This document shows positions 44,868-55,508 of a DNA stretch of 64,000 nt, in pieces. Below the pieces are notes generated by a model, which saw only the letters and a list, made by a program, of their open reading frames with translations, was not told the origin of the DNA and ran no database searches. This DNA is from Prado023 sp963706875 (GTDB lineage: Bacteria; Actinomycetota; Actinomycetes; S36-B12; CAIYMF01), in assembly GCA_963706875.1 (NCBI GenBank), contig CAVPNW010000016.1, positions 1-64,000 of the forward strand, written 5' to 3'. The translations under genes and the position numbers were made by a program. How positions within the stretch are numbered: position 1 is the first letter of the stretch; the number at the start of each line of letters is the position of its first letter.

Positions 44868-45374
44868 ATGACACAGCAGCAGCCGTACGACTCGATCGGG
44901 CGATGGGGCGCGATCGACATCCGCCGCTACCCCGAGCACGCGATCGCCGAGGTGGTCGTCGACGGGGACTTCGACGATGCCGGCAACCGTGGCTTCCGTC
45001 CCCTGTTCGGCTACATCCAGGGACAGATCGCGATGACCGCTCCCGTGGTCCAGACGCCGGGCGACGAGGGTCACTCCGTGGCCTTCGTGATGCCCGAGGG
45101 CCGCGACCTCGACACGCTGCCGGCGCCGAGCGACTCCCGGGTGCACCTGCGCACAGTGCCCGAGCAGCTCGCTGCAGCCCTGAGGTTCTCCGGTTGGGGG
45201 AACGCGAGCGACCTCGACAAGCGCGGGCGGCAGCTGCTGACCGCGCTGGAGGGCTCCCCGTGGATGGCGGTCGGCCCCGTACGGCTGGCGCGGTTCAACG
45301 CCCCGTTCATCCCGCCGTTCATGCGTCACAACGAGGTCGTGGTCGACGTGGAGCCACGCGCCACGGACGGGTGA
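44868..45374 (+). CDS. SOUL family heme-binding protein
   Basis: 168 residues of the SOUL/HBP family, which bind heme or tetrapyrroles non-covalently. Recognised by RYPEHAIAEVVVDGDFDDAG, then GNRGFRPLFGYIQG, IAMTAPVVQTPGDEG (the family's IAMTAPV motif), VAFVMPEGRDLDTLPAP and WMAVGPVRLARFNAPFIP. No signal peptide. The role in bacteria is unclear; heme buffering is possible given the heme operon elsewhere in the window. It converges on the small membrane protein gene. Confidence 0.92.
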   Translation: MTQQQPYDSIGRWGAIDIRRYPEHAIAEVVVDGDFDDAGNRGFRPLFGYIQGQIAMTAPVVQTPGDEGHSVAFVMPEGRDLDTLPAPSDSRVHLRTVPEQLAAALRFSGWGNASDLDKRGRQLLTALEGSPWMAVGPVRLARFNAPFIPPFMRHNEVVVDVEPRATDG

Positions 45375-45389
45375 CGGCCGGTCAGCAGT

Positions 45390-45578
45390 TCAGCCGCCCA
45401 GGGCCTGGAAGGCCTCGTAGACCATGAACGCCGGCCAGAAGATGCCCTGCAGGATGGCCAGCGCGTACTCCCAGAACCCATCGGCCTGCTGCCAGAACCA
45501 TGCCCAGGCACCGAACATGCCCAGCCCGTAGATCGCGCCCCCACCTGCCGCCGCACCCTTGCTGTCGCTCATGGCCAT
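45390..45578 (-). CDS. Small two-helix membrane protein
   Basis: 62 residues with two hydrophobic segments (AIYGLGMFGAWAWFWQQA; WEYALAILQGIFWPAFMVY) joined by DGF. The family is unknown to me, although short aromatic-rich proteins of this kind are common in actinobacteria. ATG 45578 is chosen because GGAGAGG precedes it; ATG 45572 is also possible. It lies 57 bases downstream of acnA, on the same strand. The ribosome binding site and start codon fall in the 3' arm of an 11-bp inverted repeat, so translation might be controlled by RNA folding. Confidence 0.65.
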   Translation of the reverse strand: MAMSDSKGAAAGGGAIYGLGMFGAWAWFWQQADGFWEYALAILQGIFWPAFMVYEAFQALGG

Positions 45579-45621
45579 CCCCACCTCTCCGGATCCAGTC
45601 TGCTCCCGGGGAGGTGGGGAT
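45577..45621 (-). promoter_or_regulatory. Inverted repeat covering a ribosome binding site; possible acnA terminator
   Basis: Perfect 11-bp arms, ATCCCCACCTC at 45577-45587 and GAGGTGGGGAT at 45611-45621, 15 bases past the acnA stop. On the minus-strand transcript the 3' arm holds GAGGTGGGG and the first two bases of the next gene's ATG. It may terminate acnA, block translation of the small gene, or both. Confidence 0.6.
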
Positions 45622-45635
45622 CGCGTGCCGGGTGG

Positions 45636-48293
<2,658 letters not shown>

Positions 48294-48364
48294 GCAGACT
48301 CCTCCTCAGCAACCGCAGCGGAAGGCTATCGCGACTCCCCGGGACCCGCGTGTCCCACCATCCG

Positions 48365-48386
48365 AAAGTATCTTGATGTCAAGATA
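48365..48386 (-). promoter_or_regulatory. acnA operator and promoter candidate
   Basis: TATCTTGATGTCAAGATA (48369-48386) is an 8-2-8 perfect palindrome directly after the stop of the RNA methyltransferase gene. Read toward acnA it contains TTGACA, and TACTTT (48365-48370) beside it could be the -10, though the spacing to TTGACA is short. The shape suits a dimeric regulator such as a MarR-type protein; MarR-family TamR controls aconitase in Streptomyces coelicolor, but I cannot check the site match here. Confidence 0.6.
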
Positions 48387-49595
48387 TCACCGGAGGACGA
48401 GTTTGGCCACGCATTCGACGTGATGGGTTGTCGGGAACAGGTCGAGGGCCACGAGCTCGCCCAGATCCATCCCGTGGTCCCGGAAGGTGGCGACGTCTCG
48501 GGCGAGGGCCACAGGGTCGCACGCCACGTACGCCACCGCCCGGGGACGCGCGCGCGCGATCGCCTCAACCACGGCAGCCCCCGCGCCGGTCCGCGGTGGG
48601 TCGAGGACGACGAGGTCGACGTCCTCGAGTGCACCCGGCCGGGCGACCCAGCGGTCGACGCCTGCGCGCACGACCGTTGCCGGCATGTCCCCGGCATTCT
48701 CAGCAGCCAGCTCACAGGCACGTCGATCGCCCTCGACCAACGTCACAGCCACGGCCCCGGTGACGGCCCCCGCGAGGCTGAGTCCGAAGAGGCCCACGCC
48801 CGCGAAGAGGTCCACCAAGCGCTCCCCGGCCCGCGGGTCGAGCATGCGGCGCACGTGCGCCACGAGGGCGTCGGCCGCCCCGGGGTGCACCTGCCAGAAT
48901 CCGTCGGGCGCGACCGACCAGGTCCGGCCATCGGCGCGCTCGGTGATCGGGTCGACCGGAGGAGCGGACTCCGCGAAGGCGAGTGGTTCACCCAGCCACG
49001 GGGAGACGAACCCCAGCCTGCCATCGGGCCAGGTCTGCCCGAACAGGTCGAGCGAAGCCAGCCGCGGATGCAGTTGGGGGCACCGACCAGCCACGACCAC
49101 GCGGTGGGAGCGGTGGCCGAGGAACCCTGCTCGGCCCGAGCGGTCCACACCGAGCGTCCCGCGGGTGCGCCAGCCCAGCCCATCACCGGCTGCAGCGCCC
49201 TCGCCGGATGCCGGGTCGACGACCGCCTCGACCGCGAACGAGTCGGGCAGCGTGATGCCTGCGAACCGCGACATCGACTCACGGACGACCGCCGCCTTCA
49301 GCCGCCGCTGGGCGTCGGGGGTCGCATGCTGCCAGTCGCAGCCCCCGCACTCGAGGGCCACGGGACACGGCGCCGACCGGCGATCCGGACTGGGCAGGAG
49401 CACCTCGACGGCGTCGGCGCGGACGAACCTGGCCTTGCGCCCGATCGACGTGACCCGGACGACGACCCTCTCGCCGGGAAGCGCATGCCGGACGAAGAGC
49501 ACCTGACCCTGGTGGCGGGCGACGCAGTGCCCGCCGTGGGCGACTGCCCCGACCTCGACGACGACCCGGTCCCCGACCGCCACGCCCCCGGTCAC
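48387..49595 (-). CDS. Class I SAM-dependent RNA 5-methyluridine methyltransferase (TrmA/RlmD type)
   Basis: 402 residues. A TRAM-like N-terminus (VGDRVVVEVGAVAHGGHCVA) is followed by the CPVALECGGC cysteine group typical of the Fe-S-containing RlmD-type enzymes, SAM motif LVDLFAGVGLFGLSLAGAV, DLVVLDPPRTGAG and the catalytic Cys in VAYVACDPVALARD. It methylates a uridine in rRNA or tRNA; which one cannot be told. The GTG start overlaps the stop of the permease gene (GTGA). The neighbourhood with the permease and two TrkA genes matches the order Rv2689c-Rv2692 of Mycobacterium tuberculosis, as I recall it. Confidence 0.9.
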   Translation of the reverse strand: MTGGVAVGDRVVVEVGAVAHGGHCVARHQGQVLFVRHALPGERVVVRVTSIGRKARFVRADAVEVLLPSPDRRSAPCPVALECGGCDWQHATPDAQRRLKAAVVRESMSRFAGITLPDSFAVEAVVDPASGEGAAAGDGLGWRTRGTLGVDRSGRAGFLGHRSHRVVVAGRCPQLHPRLASLDLFGQTWPDGRLGFVSPWLGEPLAFAESAPPVDPITERADGRTWSVAPDGFWQVHPGAADALVAHVRRMLDPRAGERLVDLFAGVGLFGLSLAGAVTGAVAVTLVEGDRRACELAAENAGDMPATVVRAGVDRWVARPGALEDVDLVVLDPPRTGAGAAVVEAIARARPRAVAYVACDPVALARDVATFRDHGMDLGELVALDLFPTTHHVECVAKLVLR

Positions 49596-51628
49596 CGCTG
49601 TGATGGCCCGGCCCCCATCTCCCCTGCCACGAAGGCCTCGGCGGTCTCGGCATCGGGCTCGCCGCGCCGCAGGGCACCGGGCGCCTGAGCCTCGGGCTCG
49701 TCAGCGATGCGCTCGCTGGACAGCAGCTGCCACGGCACGCTGACGACCATCACCCCGGGCGTGAACAGCAGACGGGTCTTCAGGCGCAGCGCGCTCTGGT
49801 TGTGCAGCAGCTGCTCCCACCAGTGCCCGACCACGTACTCGGGCACGTACACGCAGACCAGGTCTCGCGGGGAGCTGCGGTTCAGCCCACGCACGTACTC
49901 GACCACCGGCCGGGTGATCTCCCGGTACGGGGAGTCCAGCACCTTGAGTGCCACTGGGATCCGGCGGCGCTCCCAGTCGGCGATCAGCCGTGCGGTGCCG
50001 TCGTCGTCGACATCAACGGTGACCGCCTCGAGGACCGTCGGCCGGGTCGCGCGTGCATACGCCAGCGCGCGCAGGGTCGGCTTGTGGACCTTGGAGACCA
50101 GGACGATCGCATGCACGCGGCTGGGAAGTGTGACCTGCTCGTCGTCGCCGGCCACGAGCTCGACCGAGACGCCGTCGTAGTGCTTGCGGATCGACTCCAT
50201 GATCAGGAACAGCACGGGCATCGCAATCACGACGATCCATGCCCCCTGCAGGAACTTGGTGACCAGGACGATGACGAGCACGGTGCCGGTCATGCAGAAG
50301 CCGACGCCGTTGACCAGACGCTTGCGCTTCATGCGCCCCCGCTCGGCAGGATCACGCTCGTCGCGCAGATGCCTGTTCCAGTGCTTGATCATCCCGAGCT
50401 GGCTCAGAGTGAAGGACACGAAGACACCGATGATGTACAGCTGGATGAGGGCCGAGACGTTGGCCTCGTAGATGTAGATGAGGATCCCCGCCATACCCGC
50501 CAGCGTGACGATCCCATTGCTGAACGCCAGGCGGTCGCCGCGGGTGTGCAGCTGCCTGGGCAGGTACCCGTCACGGGCCAGGATCGAGCCAAGGACCGGG
50601 AACCCGTTGAATGCGGTGTTGGCGGCCAGGACAAGGATCAACGCGGTCACGACCGACACGAACACGAACATCGGTGTGAAGTTGGAGAACACGGCTTGGG
50701 CGATCTGGGCGATGACGGTCTTCTGCTCGGTCCCCGGGGGCATCCCGATGAGCTCGTCGGTGCTCTCAGCCACCTTGACCTTCGTGACGACGGCCAGCCA
50801 GGTGATCCCCGCGAACATGGTCATGGCGATCGCCCCGAGCATCGCCAGCGTCGTGGCCGCGTTCTTGCTCTTGGGCTTGCGGAACGCCGGCACGCCGTTG
50901 CTGATGGCCTCGATGCCGGTCAATGCAGTCGTGCCCGACGAGAAGGCGCGGGCAATCAGGAAGACCAGGGCCGCGCCTGCGTAAGTGGCCTCCGGCTCGA
51001 TCTCCCAGCCCGCCGACTCGGCGAGCAGGACATCGCCGCTGCTCATCCGGACCGCTGCCCAGATGAGCATCGAGAAGATCGCGAAGATGAACGCGTAGGT
51101 CGGAAGGGCGAACGCCGTGCCCGACTCGCGCACCCCCCTCAGGTTGATCAGGGCCAGCAGGACGGTCAGCCCAACGGCGATCAGGACTTTGTGCTCGCCC
51201 ATCCACGGGATCGCCGATGAGGCGTTCGCCACAGCCGAGGAGATCGACACGGCCACGGTGAGCACGTAGTCGACCATCAGGGCGCTGGCGACGAACACCC
51301 CCCAGCGTGGCCCCAGGTTCGTGGAGACGACCTCGTAGTCCCCGCCGCCGGAGGGATAGGCGTGGACGTTCTGCCGGTAGGACAGGACCACGACGAGGAA
51401 CACCACGATGACCGCGGCCGCAACCCACGGCGCGTACTGGAACAGCGCATACCCGCCCAGAGACAGGACAAGCAGGATCTCCTGCGTGGCATACCCGTTG
51501 GACGACAGTGCATCCGAGGCGAACACCGGTAGTGCGATGCGCTTGGGCAGCAGGGTCTCACCCAGCTGGTTGGTGTGCAGGGCACGTCCGAACAGCACCC
51601 GCTTGGAGACGTCGGAGAAGGTTCCCAC
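49592..51628 (-). CDS. APC superfamily permease, KimA-like potassium importer candidate
   Basis: 678 residues. The N-terminal part starts VGTFSDVSKRVLFGRALHTN and KRIALPVFASDALSSNGYAT, resembling KimA-type permeases. About 12 membrane helices follow (for example VIVVFLVVVLSY, VLIAVGLTVLLALINL, IAMTMFAGITWLAVVT), and then a soluble C-terminal domain of about 200 residues (HAIVLVSKVHKPTLRALAYA). Two TrkA-type K+-uptake regulators are transcribed divergently from it, so potassium is a likelier substrate than amino acids; this is inference from context. The GTG has a TAGCAT -10 eight bases upstream and no Shine-Dalgarno sequence. Its stop overlaps the RNA methyltransferase start. Confidence 0.82.
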   Translation of the reverse strand: MGTFSDVSKRVLFGRALHTNQLGETLLPKRIALPVFASDALSSNGYATQEILLVLSLGGYALFQYAPWVAAAVIVVFLVVVLSYRQNVHAYPSGGGDYEVVSTNLGPRWGVFVASALMVDYVLTVAVSISSAVANASSAIPWMGEHKVLIAVGLTVLLALINLRGVRESGTAFALPTYAFIFAIFSMLIWAAVRMSSGDVLLAESAGWEIEPEATYAGAALVFLIARAFSSGTTALTGIEAISNGVPAFRKPKSKNAATTLAMLGAIAMTMFAGITWLAVVTKVKVAESTDELIGMPPGTEQKTVIAQIAQAVFSNFTPMFVFVSVVTALILVLAANTAFNGFPVLGSILARDGYLPRQLHTRGDRLAFSNGIVTLAGMAGILIYIYEANVSALIQLYIIGVFVSFTLSQLGMIKHWNRHLRDERDPAERGRMKRKRLVNGVGFCMTGTVLVIVLVTKFLQGAWIVVIAMPVLFLIMESIRKHYDGVSVELVAGDDEQVTLPSRVHAIVLVSKVHKPTLRALAYARATRPTVLEAVTVDVDDDGTARLIADWERRRIPVALKVLDSPYREITRPVVEYVRGLNRSSPRDLVCVYVPEYVVGHWWEQLLHNQSALRLKTRLLFTPGVMVVSVPWQLLSSERIADEPEAQAPGALRRGEPDAETAEAFVAGEMGAGPSQR

Positions 51629-51636
51629 GTAGGTGA

Positions 51637-51642
51637 ATGCTA
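51637..51642 (-). promoter_or_regulatory. -10 element TAGCAT, candidate leaderless start
   Basis: TAGCAT on the minus strand ends 8 nt before the GTG of the permease gene. It lies only 31 bases from the -10 of the divergent trkA gene, so the two promoters must share regulatory DNA. Confidence 0.5.
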
Positions 51643-51672
51643 CGCACAGTGCGGACCCCCATGGGCCGCGTG

Positions 51673-51678
51673 TAGCGT
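51673..51678 (+). promoter_or_regulatory. -10 element TAGCGT, candidate leaderless start
   Basis: TAGCGT ends 7 nt before the GTG of the first TrkA gene. No ribosome binding site lies between. Confidence 0.55.
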
Positions 51679-51685
51679 TCCGGTC

Positions 51686-52351
51686 GTGCACATCGTGATC
51701 CTCGGCTGTGGCCGAGTCGGTTCCGCCCTCTCGCAGACCATGGACAGGCAGGGCCATTCGGTCGCTGTCATCGACATGGATGCCGAGGCGTTCCGCAAGC
51801 TGTCCCCCGACTTCGGCGGCAGCACCGTCGTGGGGATCGGCTTCGACCGGGACACCCTGATCGAGGCGGGGATCGCCCATGCCCAGGCGTTCGCAGCCTG
51901 CAGCAGTGGCGACAACACCAACATCATCGCGGCCCGGGTGGCCCGCGAGACCTTCGGCGTGGAGAACGTCGTGGCTCGCATCTACGACCCCCGTCGGGCC
52001 GAGGTCTACCAGCGCCTGGGAATCCCGACAGTGGCCAGCGTGTCGTGGTCGACCGACCAGATGCTGCGTCGGCTGCTCCCCCGCGGCGCCCAGGAGGAGT
52101 GGACCGACCCCAGCGGGACGATCGCCCTGGCGGAGATGACCGTCCACCCCGACTGGGTCGGCCGCCTGGTGCACGACCTGCAGGACACCACCGGTGCCCG
52201 GATCGCCTTCCTCACCCGCTTCGGGGTCGCCCTGCTTCCCAACCGTGAGACCGTGCTCCAGGACGGTGACATCGTCCACGTGCTGCTCATGCGTGAGGAC
52301 GAGGAACGCATCCAGGAGATCTTCCAGGCCGCACCGGAGGGACATCGATGA
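51686..52351 (+). CDS. TrkA-type potassium uptake protein, first of two (CeoB-like)
   Basis: 221-residue RCK protein. An N-terminal Rossmann NAD-binding domain (VILGCGRVGSALSQTMDRQG; AVIDMDAEAF; FAACSSGDNTNIIAARVAR) is followed by a TrkA-C domain (TGARIAFLTRFGVALLPN, DIVHVLLMREDE). Such proteins gate K+ channels or transporters in response to nucleotides. It overlaps the next trkA gene as ATGA and faces a KimA-like permease, giving a compact K+ module like mycobacterial ceoB-ceoC. Intact. Confidence 0.93.
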   Translation: MHIVILGCGRVGSALSQTMDRQGHSVAVIDMDAEAFRKLSPDFGGSTVVGIGFDRDTLIEAGIAHAQAFAACSSGDNTNIIAARVARETFGVENVVARIYDPRRAEVYQRLGIPTVASVSWSTDQMLRRLLPRGAQEEWTDPSGTIALAEMTVHPDWVGRLVHDLQDTTGARIAFLTRFGVALLPNRETVLQDGDIVHVLLMREDEERIQEIFQAAPEGHR

Positions 52352-53004
52352 GGGTCTGCATCGCAGGGGCCGGCAAGGTGGGTCGCGCCATCGCCCGCGA
52401 GCTGCTCAGCAACGGCCACGAGATCCTGCTCGTCGACAAGGAGTCCGACATCGCCCGCGTGGGGATCGTCGAGGGGGCCCACGTGCTCTGCGCCGACGCG
52501 TGCGAGGTCTCGGCCCTCGAGGAGGCGCAGCTGCAGACCTGCCAGGTGGTCGTCGCCGCGACCGGCGACGACAAGGTCAACCTCGTGGTCTCGCTGCTGG
52601 CCAAGACCGAGTTCGGTGTGCCGCGCGTCGTGGCCCGGGTCAACCATCCCAAGAACGAGTGGCTGTTCAACGAGGCGTGGGGGGTCGACGTGGCCGTCTC
52701 GACGCCACAGATGCTCTCCGCCCTCGTCGAGGAGGCGGTCACGGTCGGCGACCTCGTCCGGTTGTTCACGTTCCGCCAGAGCAACGCCAACCTCGTGGAG
52801 CTGACCCTGGGCGCTGACTCCCCCGTTGTGGGCCATCGGGTAGGCGACGTGGCCTGGCCCCCGGACACCTCGTTGGTTGCCATCCTGCGCAGCCTGCAGG
52901 TGATCGCACCCAGCCCGGACGACCCGCTCGAGGCCGGCGACGAGCTGCTCTTCGTGTCCTCCCCGGATCAGGAGGAGGCCATCCAGGCGCTGCTCTCCCC
53001 CTGA
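52348..53004 (+). CDS. TrkA-type potassium uptake protein, second of two (CeoC-like)
   Basis: 218 residues with the same layout as its neighbour: Rossmann domain MRVCIAGAGKVGRAIARELL, ILLVDKESDIARV, VVAATGDDKVNLVVSLLAK, and a TrkA-C domain with LVELTLGADSPVVGHRVGDV. The pair probably forms a heteromeric regulatory ring. Its ATG overlaps the stop of the first trkA gene. It converges on the DUF3159 gene with a 22-base gap. Confidence 0.93.
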   Translation: MRVCIAGAGKVGRAIARELLSNGHEILLVDKESDIARVGIVEGAHVLCADACEVSALEEAQLQTCQVVVAATGDDKVNLVVSLLAKTEFGVPRVVARVNHPKNEWLFNEAWGVDVAVSTPQMLSALVEEAVTVGDLVRLFTFRQSNANLVELTLGADSPVVGHRVGDVAWPPDTSLVAILRSLQVIAPSPDDPLEAGDELLFVSSPDQEEAIQALLSP

Positions 53005-53026
53005 CGACGGGGGCAGGGCCGGGAGG

Positions 53027-53743
53027 TCAGGCCGACTCCGGCTCCAATCCGGCGGGCGCCTCGAGGACAGATGTCTCGGCGTCGACCTCCTTGATCACCG
53101 GATGGATGATCCGATAGCTCAGGTAGGCGGCCAGGAGGAACAGCGGCCAGCCCAGGGCGAGCTTGGCGACCCCCAGCATCCCCACGGCGCCGGCGAAGTA
53201 CATCGGCAGCTGGATCACCAGTCGCAGGCCGAACATCGCCACCCAGATCCACGACGCCGTCGCGTAGGCCCGGTACTGACGTGGGTCCTTGCGCCAGCCC
53301 GTGGCATCACCCCGGAAGTAGCCGATGACGACCCCCAGCAACGGCCACCGGACGAGGATCGAGACCGCGTAGGCCAGCATGTAGGCCACGTTGATCAGGA
53401 TTCCGATGAGGAAGTAGTTCTCCGCCCTGCCCGTGCGGGTGGCCACGAACGCCGAGATGGCCACGCCGAAGAAGCCGGCGACCACCTGCTGCAGCGACTC
53501 ATGGCGGGCCAGCCGCACGACCGCGATCAGCAGACCCGTCACCAGTGCGGCGATGACCGAGGGACGAAGCTGCTGGGAGGTGGCGAGGTAGGCGATGACG
53601 AAGACCGCGGCCGGGAGCCCGGAGTCGACCATGCCGCGCCAGCCACCGATCGCCTGGTCGAGCATCTTCCGGTCGACACCCAGGGCATCGGCGGTCAGCG
53701 CCGGCGGGCCCTGCGCCGCTGCGTCCTTGGACTCGGCGCTCAT
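53027..53743 (-). CDS. DUF3159 integral membrane protein
   Basis: 238-residue membrane protein with about six helices (AAVFVIAYLATSQQLRPSVIA, LVTGLLIAVVRLA, YFLIGILINVAYMLAYAVSI, ASWIWVAMFGLRLVIQLPMY, LALGWPLFLLAAYLSYRII). The conserved SGLPAAVFV start, RTGRAENYFLIGI and GWRKDPRQYRAYATASWIWV match DUF3159. The function is unknown. The ATG overlaps the stop of the OB-fold gene (ATGA); this pairing is common in actinobacteria. Confidence 0.9.
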   Translation of the reverse strand: MSAESKDAAAQGPPALTADALGVDRKMLDQAIGGWRGMVDSGLPAAVFVIAYLATSQQLRPSVIAALVTGLLIAVVRLARHESLQQVVAGFFGVAISAFVATRTGRAENYFLIGILINVAYMLAYAVSILVRWPLLGVVIGYFRGDATGWRKDPRQYRAYATASWIWVAMFGLRLVIQLPMYFAGAVGMLGVAKLALGWPLFLLAAYLSYRIIHPVIKEVDAETSVLEAPAGLEPESA

Positions 53744-54123
53744 GACGACCCCGATGTGGCGCGCAGCTCGTATCGCGGGTTGAAGATCGTCGGGGTGGTC
53801 TCGTTGCGGGTGACCCGGCCCGTGACGACGATCGAACGACCCGGGGTGATGCCCAGGATCTGGCGCCGTCCGAGCCACACGAGCCGCACCTGCCCGGAAC
53901 CGTCGTAGAGCTCGGCCTCCACCGCTGGGACCGTCTCGCGAGGTCGCAGCGTCACCGAGCGCAGGACACCGGAGAGCGTCGACTCCTCACCCCCGATGCA
54001 CTTGTTGATCGGGGTGGCCCCGACGGCGGTGATCGAGCCCTGCAGGGCCTCGGCGTGCTGCTCGCCCTTGCCCTTGGCCAGGCTCGCGCCGATCCGCTGG
54101 ATCATGGTGGGCTTCGACGACAC
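53740..54123 (-). CDS. OB-fold nucleic-acid-binding domain protein
   Basis: 127 residues, with an OB-fold of the tRNA-anticodon/RecG-like kind: STLSGVLRSVTLRPRETVPA, EAELYDGSGQVRLVWLGRRQ, GRSIVVTGRVTRNETTPTIF and NPRYEL. It probably binds single-stranded nucleic acid; its partner is unknown. Two starts are possible: the GTG used here, which has TACCCT six bases upstream and suits a leaderless message, or ATG 54105. Coupled to the DUF3159 gene by overlap. Confidence 0.85.
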   Translation of the reverse strand: MSSKPTMIQRIGASLAKGKGEQHAEALQGSITAVGATPINKCIGGEESTLSGVLRSVTLRPRETVPAVEAELYDGSGQVRLVWLGRRQILGITPGRSIVVTGRVTRNETTPTIFNPRYELRATSGSS

Positions 54124-54129
54124 ACGACA

Positions 54130-54135
54130 AGGGTA
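54130..54135 (-). promoter_or_regulatory. -10 element TACCCT, candidate leaderless start
   Basis: TACCCT on the minus strand ends 6 nt before the GTG of the OB-fold gene. Confidence 0.5.
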
Positions 54136-54214
54136 GCGGCGTTGACCGACAACCGACGACCTCCGACCTCGCCCAGAACCATGCGGCGCCGGGGTCAACA
54201 GCTCTGGCGGGCAG

Positions 54215-55024
54215 TCAGCGGATCTCGGTGATCTCCGGCCCGCGCTCGAACGGGTCGAGGTCGGCGAACCTCTGCTCCGCCTCGTCGGCGTCCTCGAGGT
54301 CGTCCTCGACCTCAGTGTCGTCGGCGTCCTCGGGGCTCACCGGCTGCGCGGGAAGGGTCAACGGCAGGGGGTCGCGGGGCGCCATCGCCGAGGCGCCACG
54401 CACCACGATCGTCTGGCGCACCAACAGGTGCAGGGCGTCGTCGGGGTCCGGCTCCACTGCCGCCCGGCCCAGGAACACGGCCCGCAGGAACCACCGCGGC
54501 CCGTCGATGCCGACGAAGCGCACCGGCTGTGTCACCTGCTCGCCCTCCGGGGTGCGGGCGGGCAGCATCCCCCGGATCTCCGGCCCGAAGGCGCCCTGCG
54601 CCTCGGCGACCTTGGCGCCGGCCGTCTCGGCGAGCTCGGCGAGCATCTCGCCACGGATCTCGTCCCAGAGCCCCTCGGATCGCGGCGCGGCGAAGGCCTG
54701 GAGCTGGACTGCGGCCCCGTCACCCACGCCGGTGACGGCGCGGACCTCCTGGGTGTTCGGGTCGGCCTCCACCTGGACCCCGATCCCCGGCAGCCCGGGG
54801 ATCAGCAGGGAGCCGAGGTCGAGGCGGGGGAAGCCGTGGTCGGCCGACTCGGACTCGGACTCGTCGAACGGGCCCTTCGAGCGGTCGAACCCGGGACCGG
54901 GGGCCTCGGCGGCGTCCTCGTCGGACTCCTCACCCTCGACCTCATCGACGGCATCGACGAGGTCGACGCCCTCCTCGAGACCCTCGGCACCCTCGGGCGC
55001 GGAACGTCGTTTGAACAGGGCCAT
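54215..55024 (-). CDS. DUF3710 domain protein
   Basis: 269 residues: a basic start MALFKRRSAPE, an acidic low-complexity stretch of about 55 residues, the DUF3710 domain (RLDLGSLLIPGLPGIGVQVE, VQLQAFAAPRSEGLWDEIR, VRFVGIDGPRWFLRAVFLG) and an acidic tail (EDADDTEVEDDLEDADEAE). No enzymatic motif or export signal. Function unknown; it regularly lies next to dut in actinobacteria, as here. The ATG follows TGGAGGC. Confidence 0.9.
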   Translation of the reverse strand: MALFKRRSAPEGAEGLEEGVDLVDAVDEVEGEESDEDAAEAPGPGFDRSKGPFDESESESADHGFPRLDLGSLLIPGLPGIGVQVEADPNTQEVRAVTGVGDGAAVQLQAFAAPRSEGLWDEIRGEMLAELAETAGAKVAEAQGAFGPEIRGMLPARTPEGEQVTQPVRFVGIDGPRWFLRAVFLGRAAVEPDPDDALHLLVRQTIVVRGASAMAPRDPLPLTLPAQPVSPEDADDTEVEDDLEDADEAEQRFADLDPFERGPEITEIR

Positions 55025-55061
55025 GCAAGCCTCCAGTCGGGTGGTGCTCAGGCGTCACAGG

Positions 55062-55508
55062 CTACCCCGCTGCGTGACCGCCCGTGGAACCGAAGCCGCC
55101 CTCGCCGCGTGCCGAGCCGGGCAGGCGCTCGACCTCGTGGAACACCGCCCGGACCACCGGCTGGATCACCAGCTGGGCGATCCGGTCCCCGCGGTGGAAC
55201 ACGACGGGCGTGGTGGGATCGAGGTTGATCACGCTGACCCCGATCTCACCACGGTAGCCGGCGTCCACGGTCCCCGGGGCGTTGACCAGCGACACCCCGA
55301 ACCGGACCGCCAGCCCGCTGCGCGGGTGCACGAAGGCTGCGTACCCCTCAGGCAGGGCGATCGCGATGCCGGTGGGCAGCAGCGCACGCTCACCGGGCGC
55401 GAGTGTGGCGTCCACGGTGGTCACCAGGTCGGCCCCGGCGTCCCCGGGGTGCTCGTAGGACGGGATCGGGACGCCCGGGTCCAGGCGCGTGATCAGCACG
55501 TCGGTCAT
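55062..55508 (-). CDS. dut: Deoxyuridine 5'-triphosphate nucleotidohydrolase
   Basis: dUTPase, hydrolyses dUTP to keep uracil out of DNA and supply dUMP. 148 residues, trimeric family. Motifs: DAGADLVTT (1), VHPRSGLAVRFGV (2, PRSGLA), GTVDAGYRGEIGV (3), RGDRIAQLVI (4) and GEGGFGSTG (5, the P-loop-like C-terminus). All five are intact. The ATG overlaps the stop of the thioesterase gene (ATGA). Confidence 0.97.
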   Translation of the reverse strand: MTDVLITRLDPGVPIPSYEHPGDAGADLVTTVDATLAPGERALLPTGIAIALPEGYAAFVHPRSGLAVRFGVSLVNAPGTVDAGYRGEIGVSVINLDPTTPVVFHRGDRIAQLVIQPVVRAVFHEVERLPGSARGEGGFGSTGGHAAG

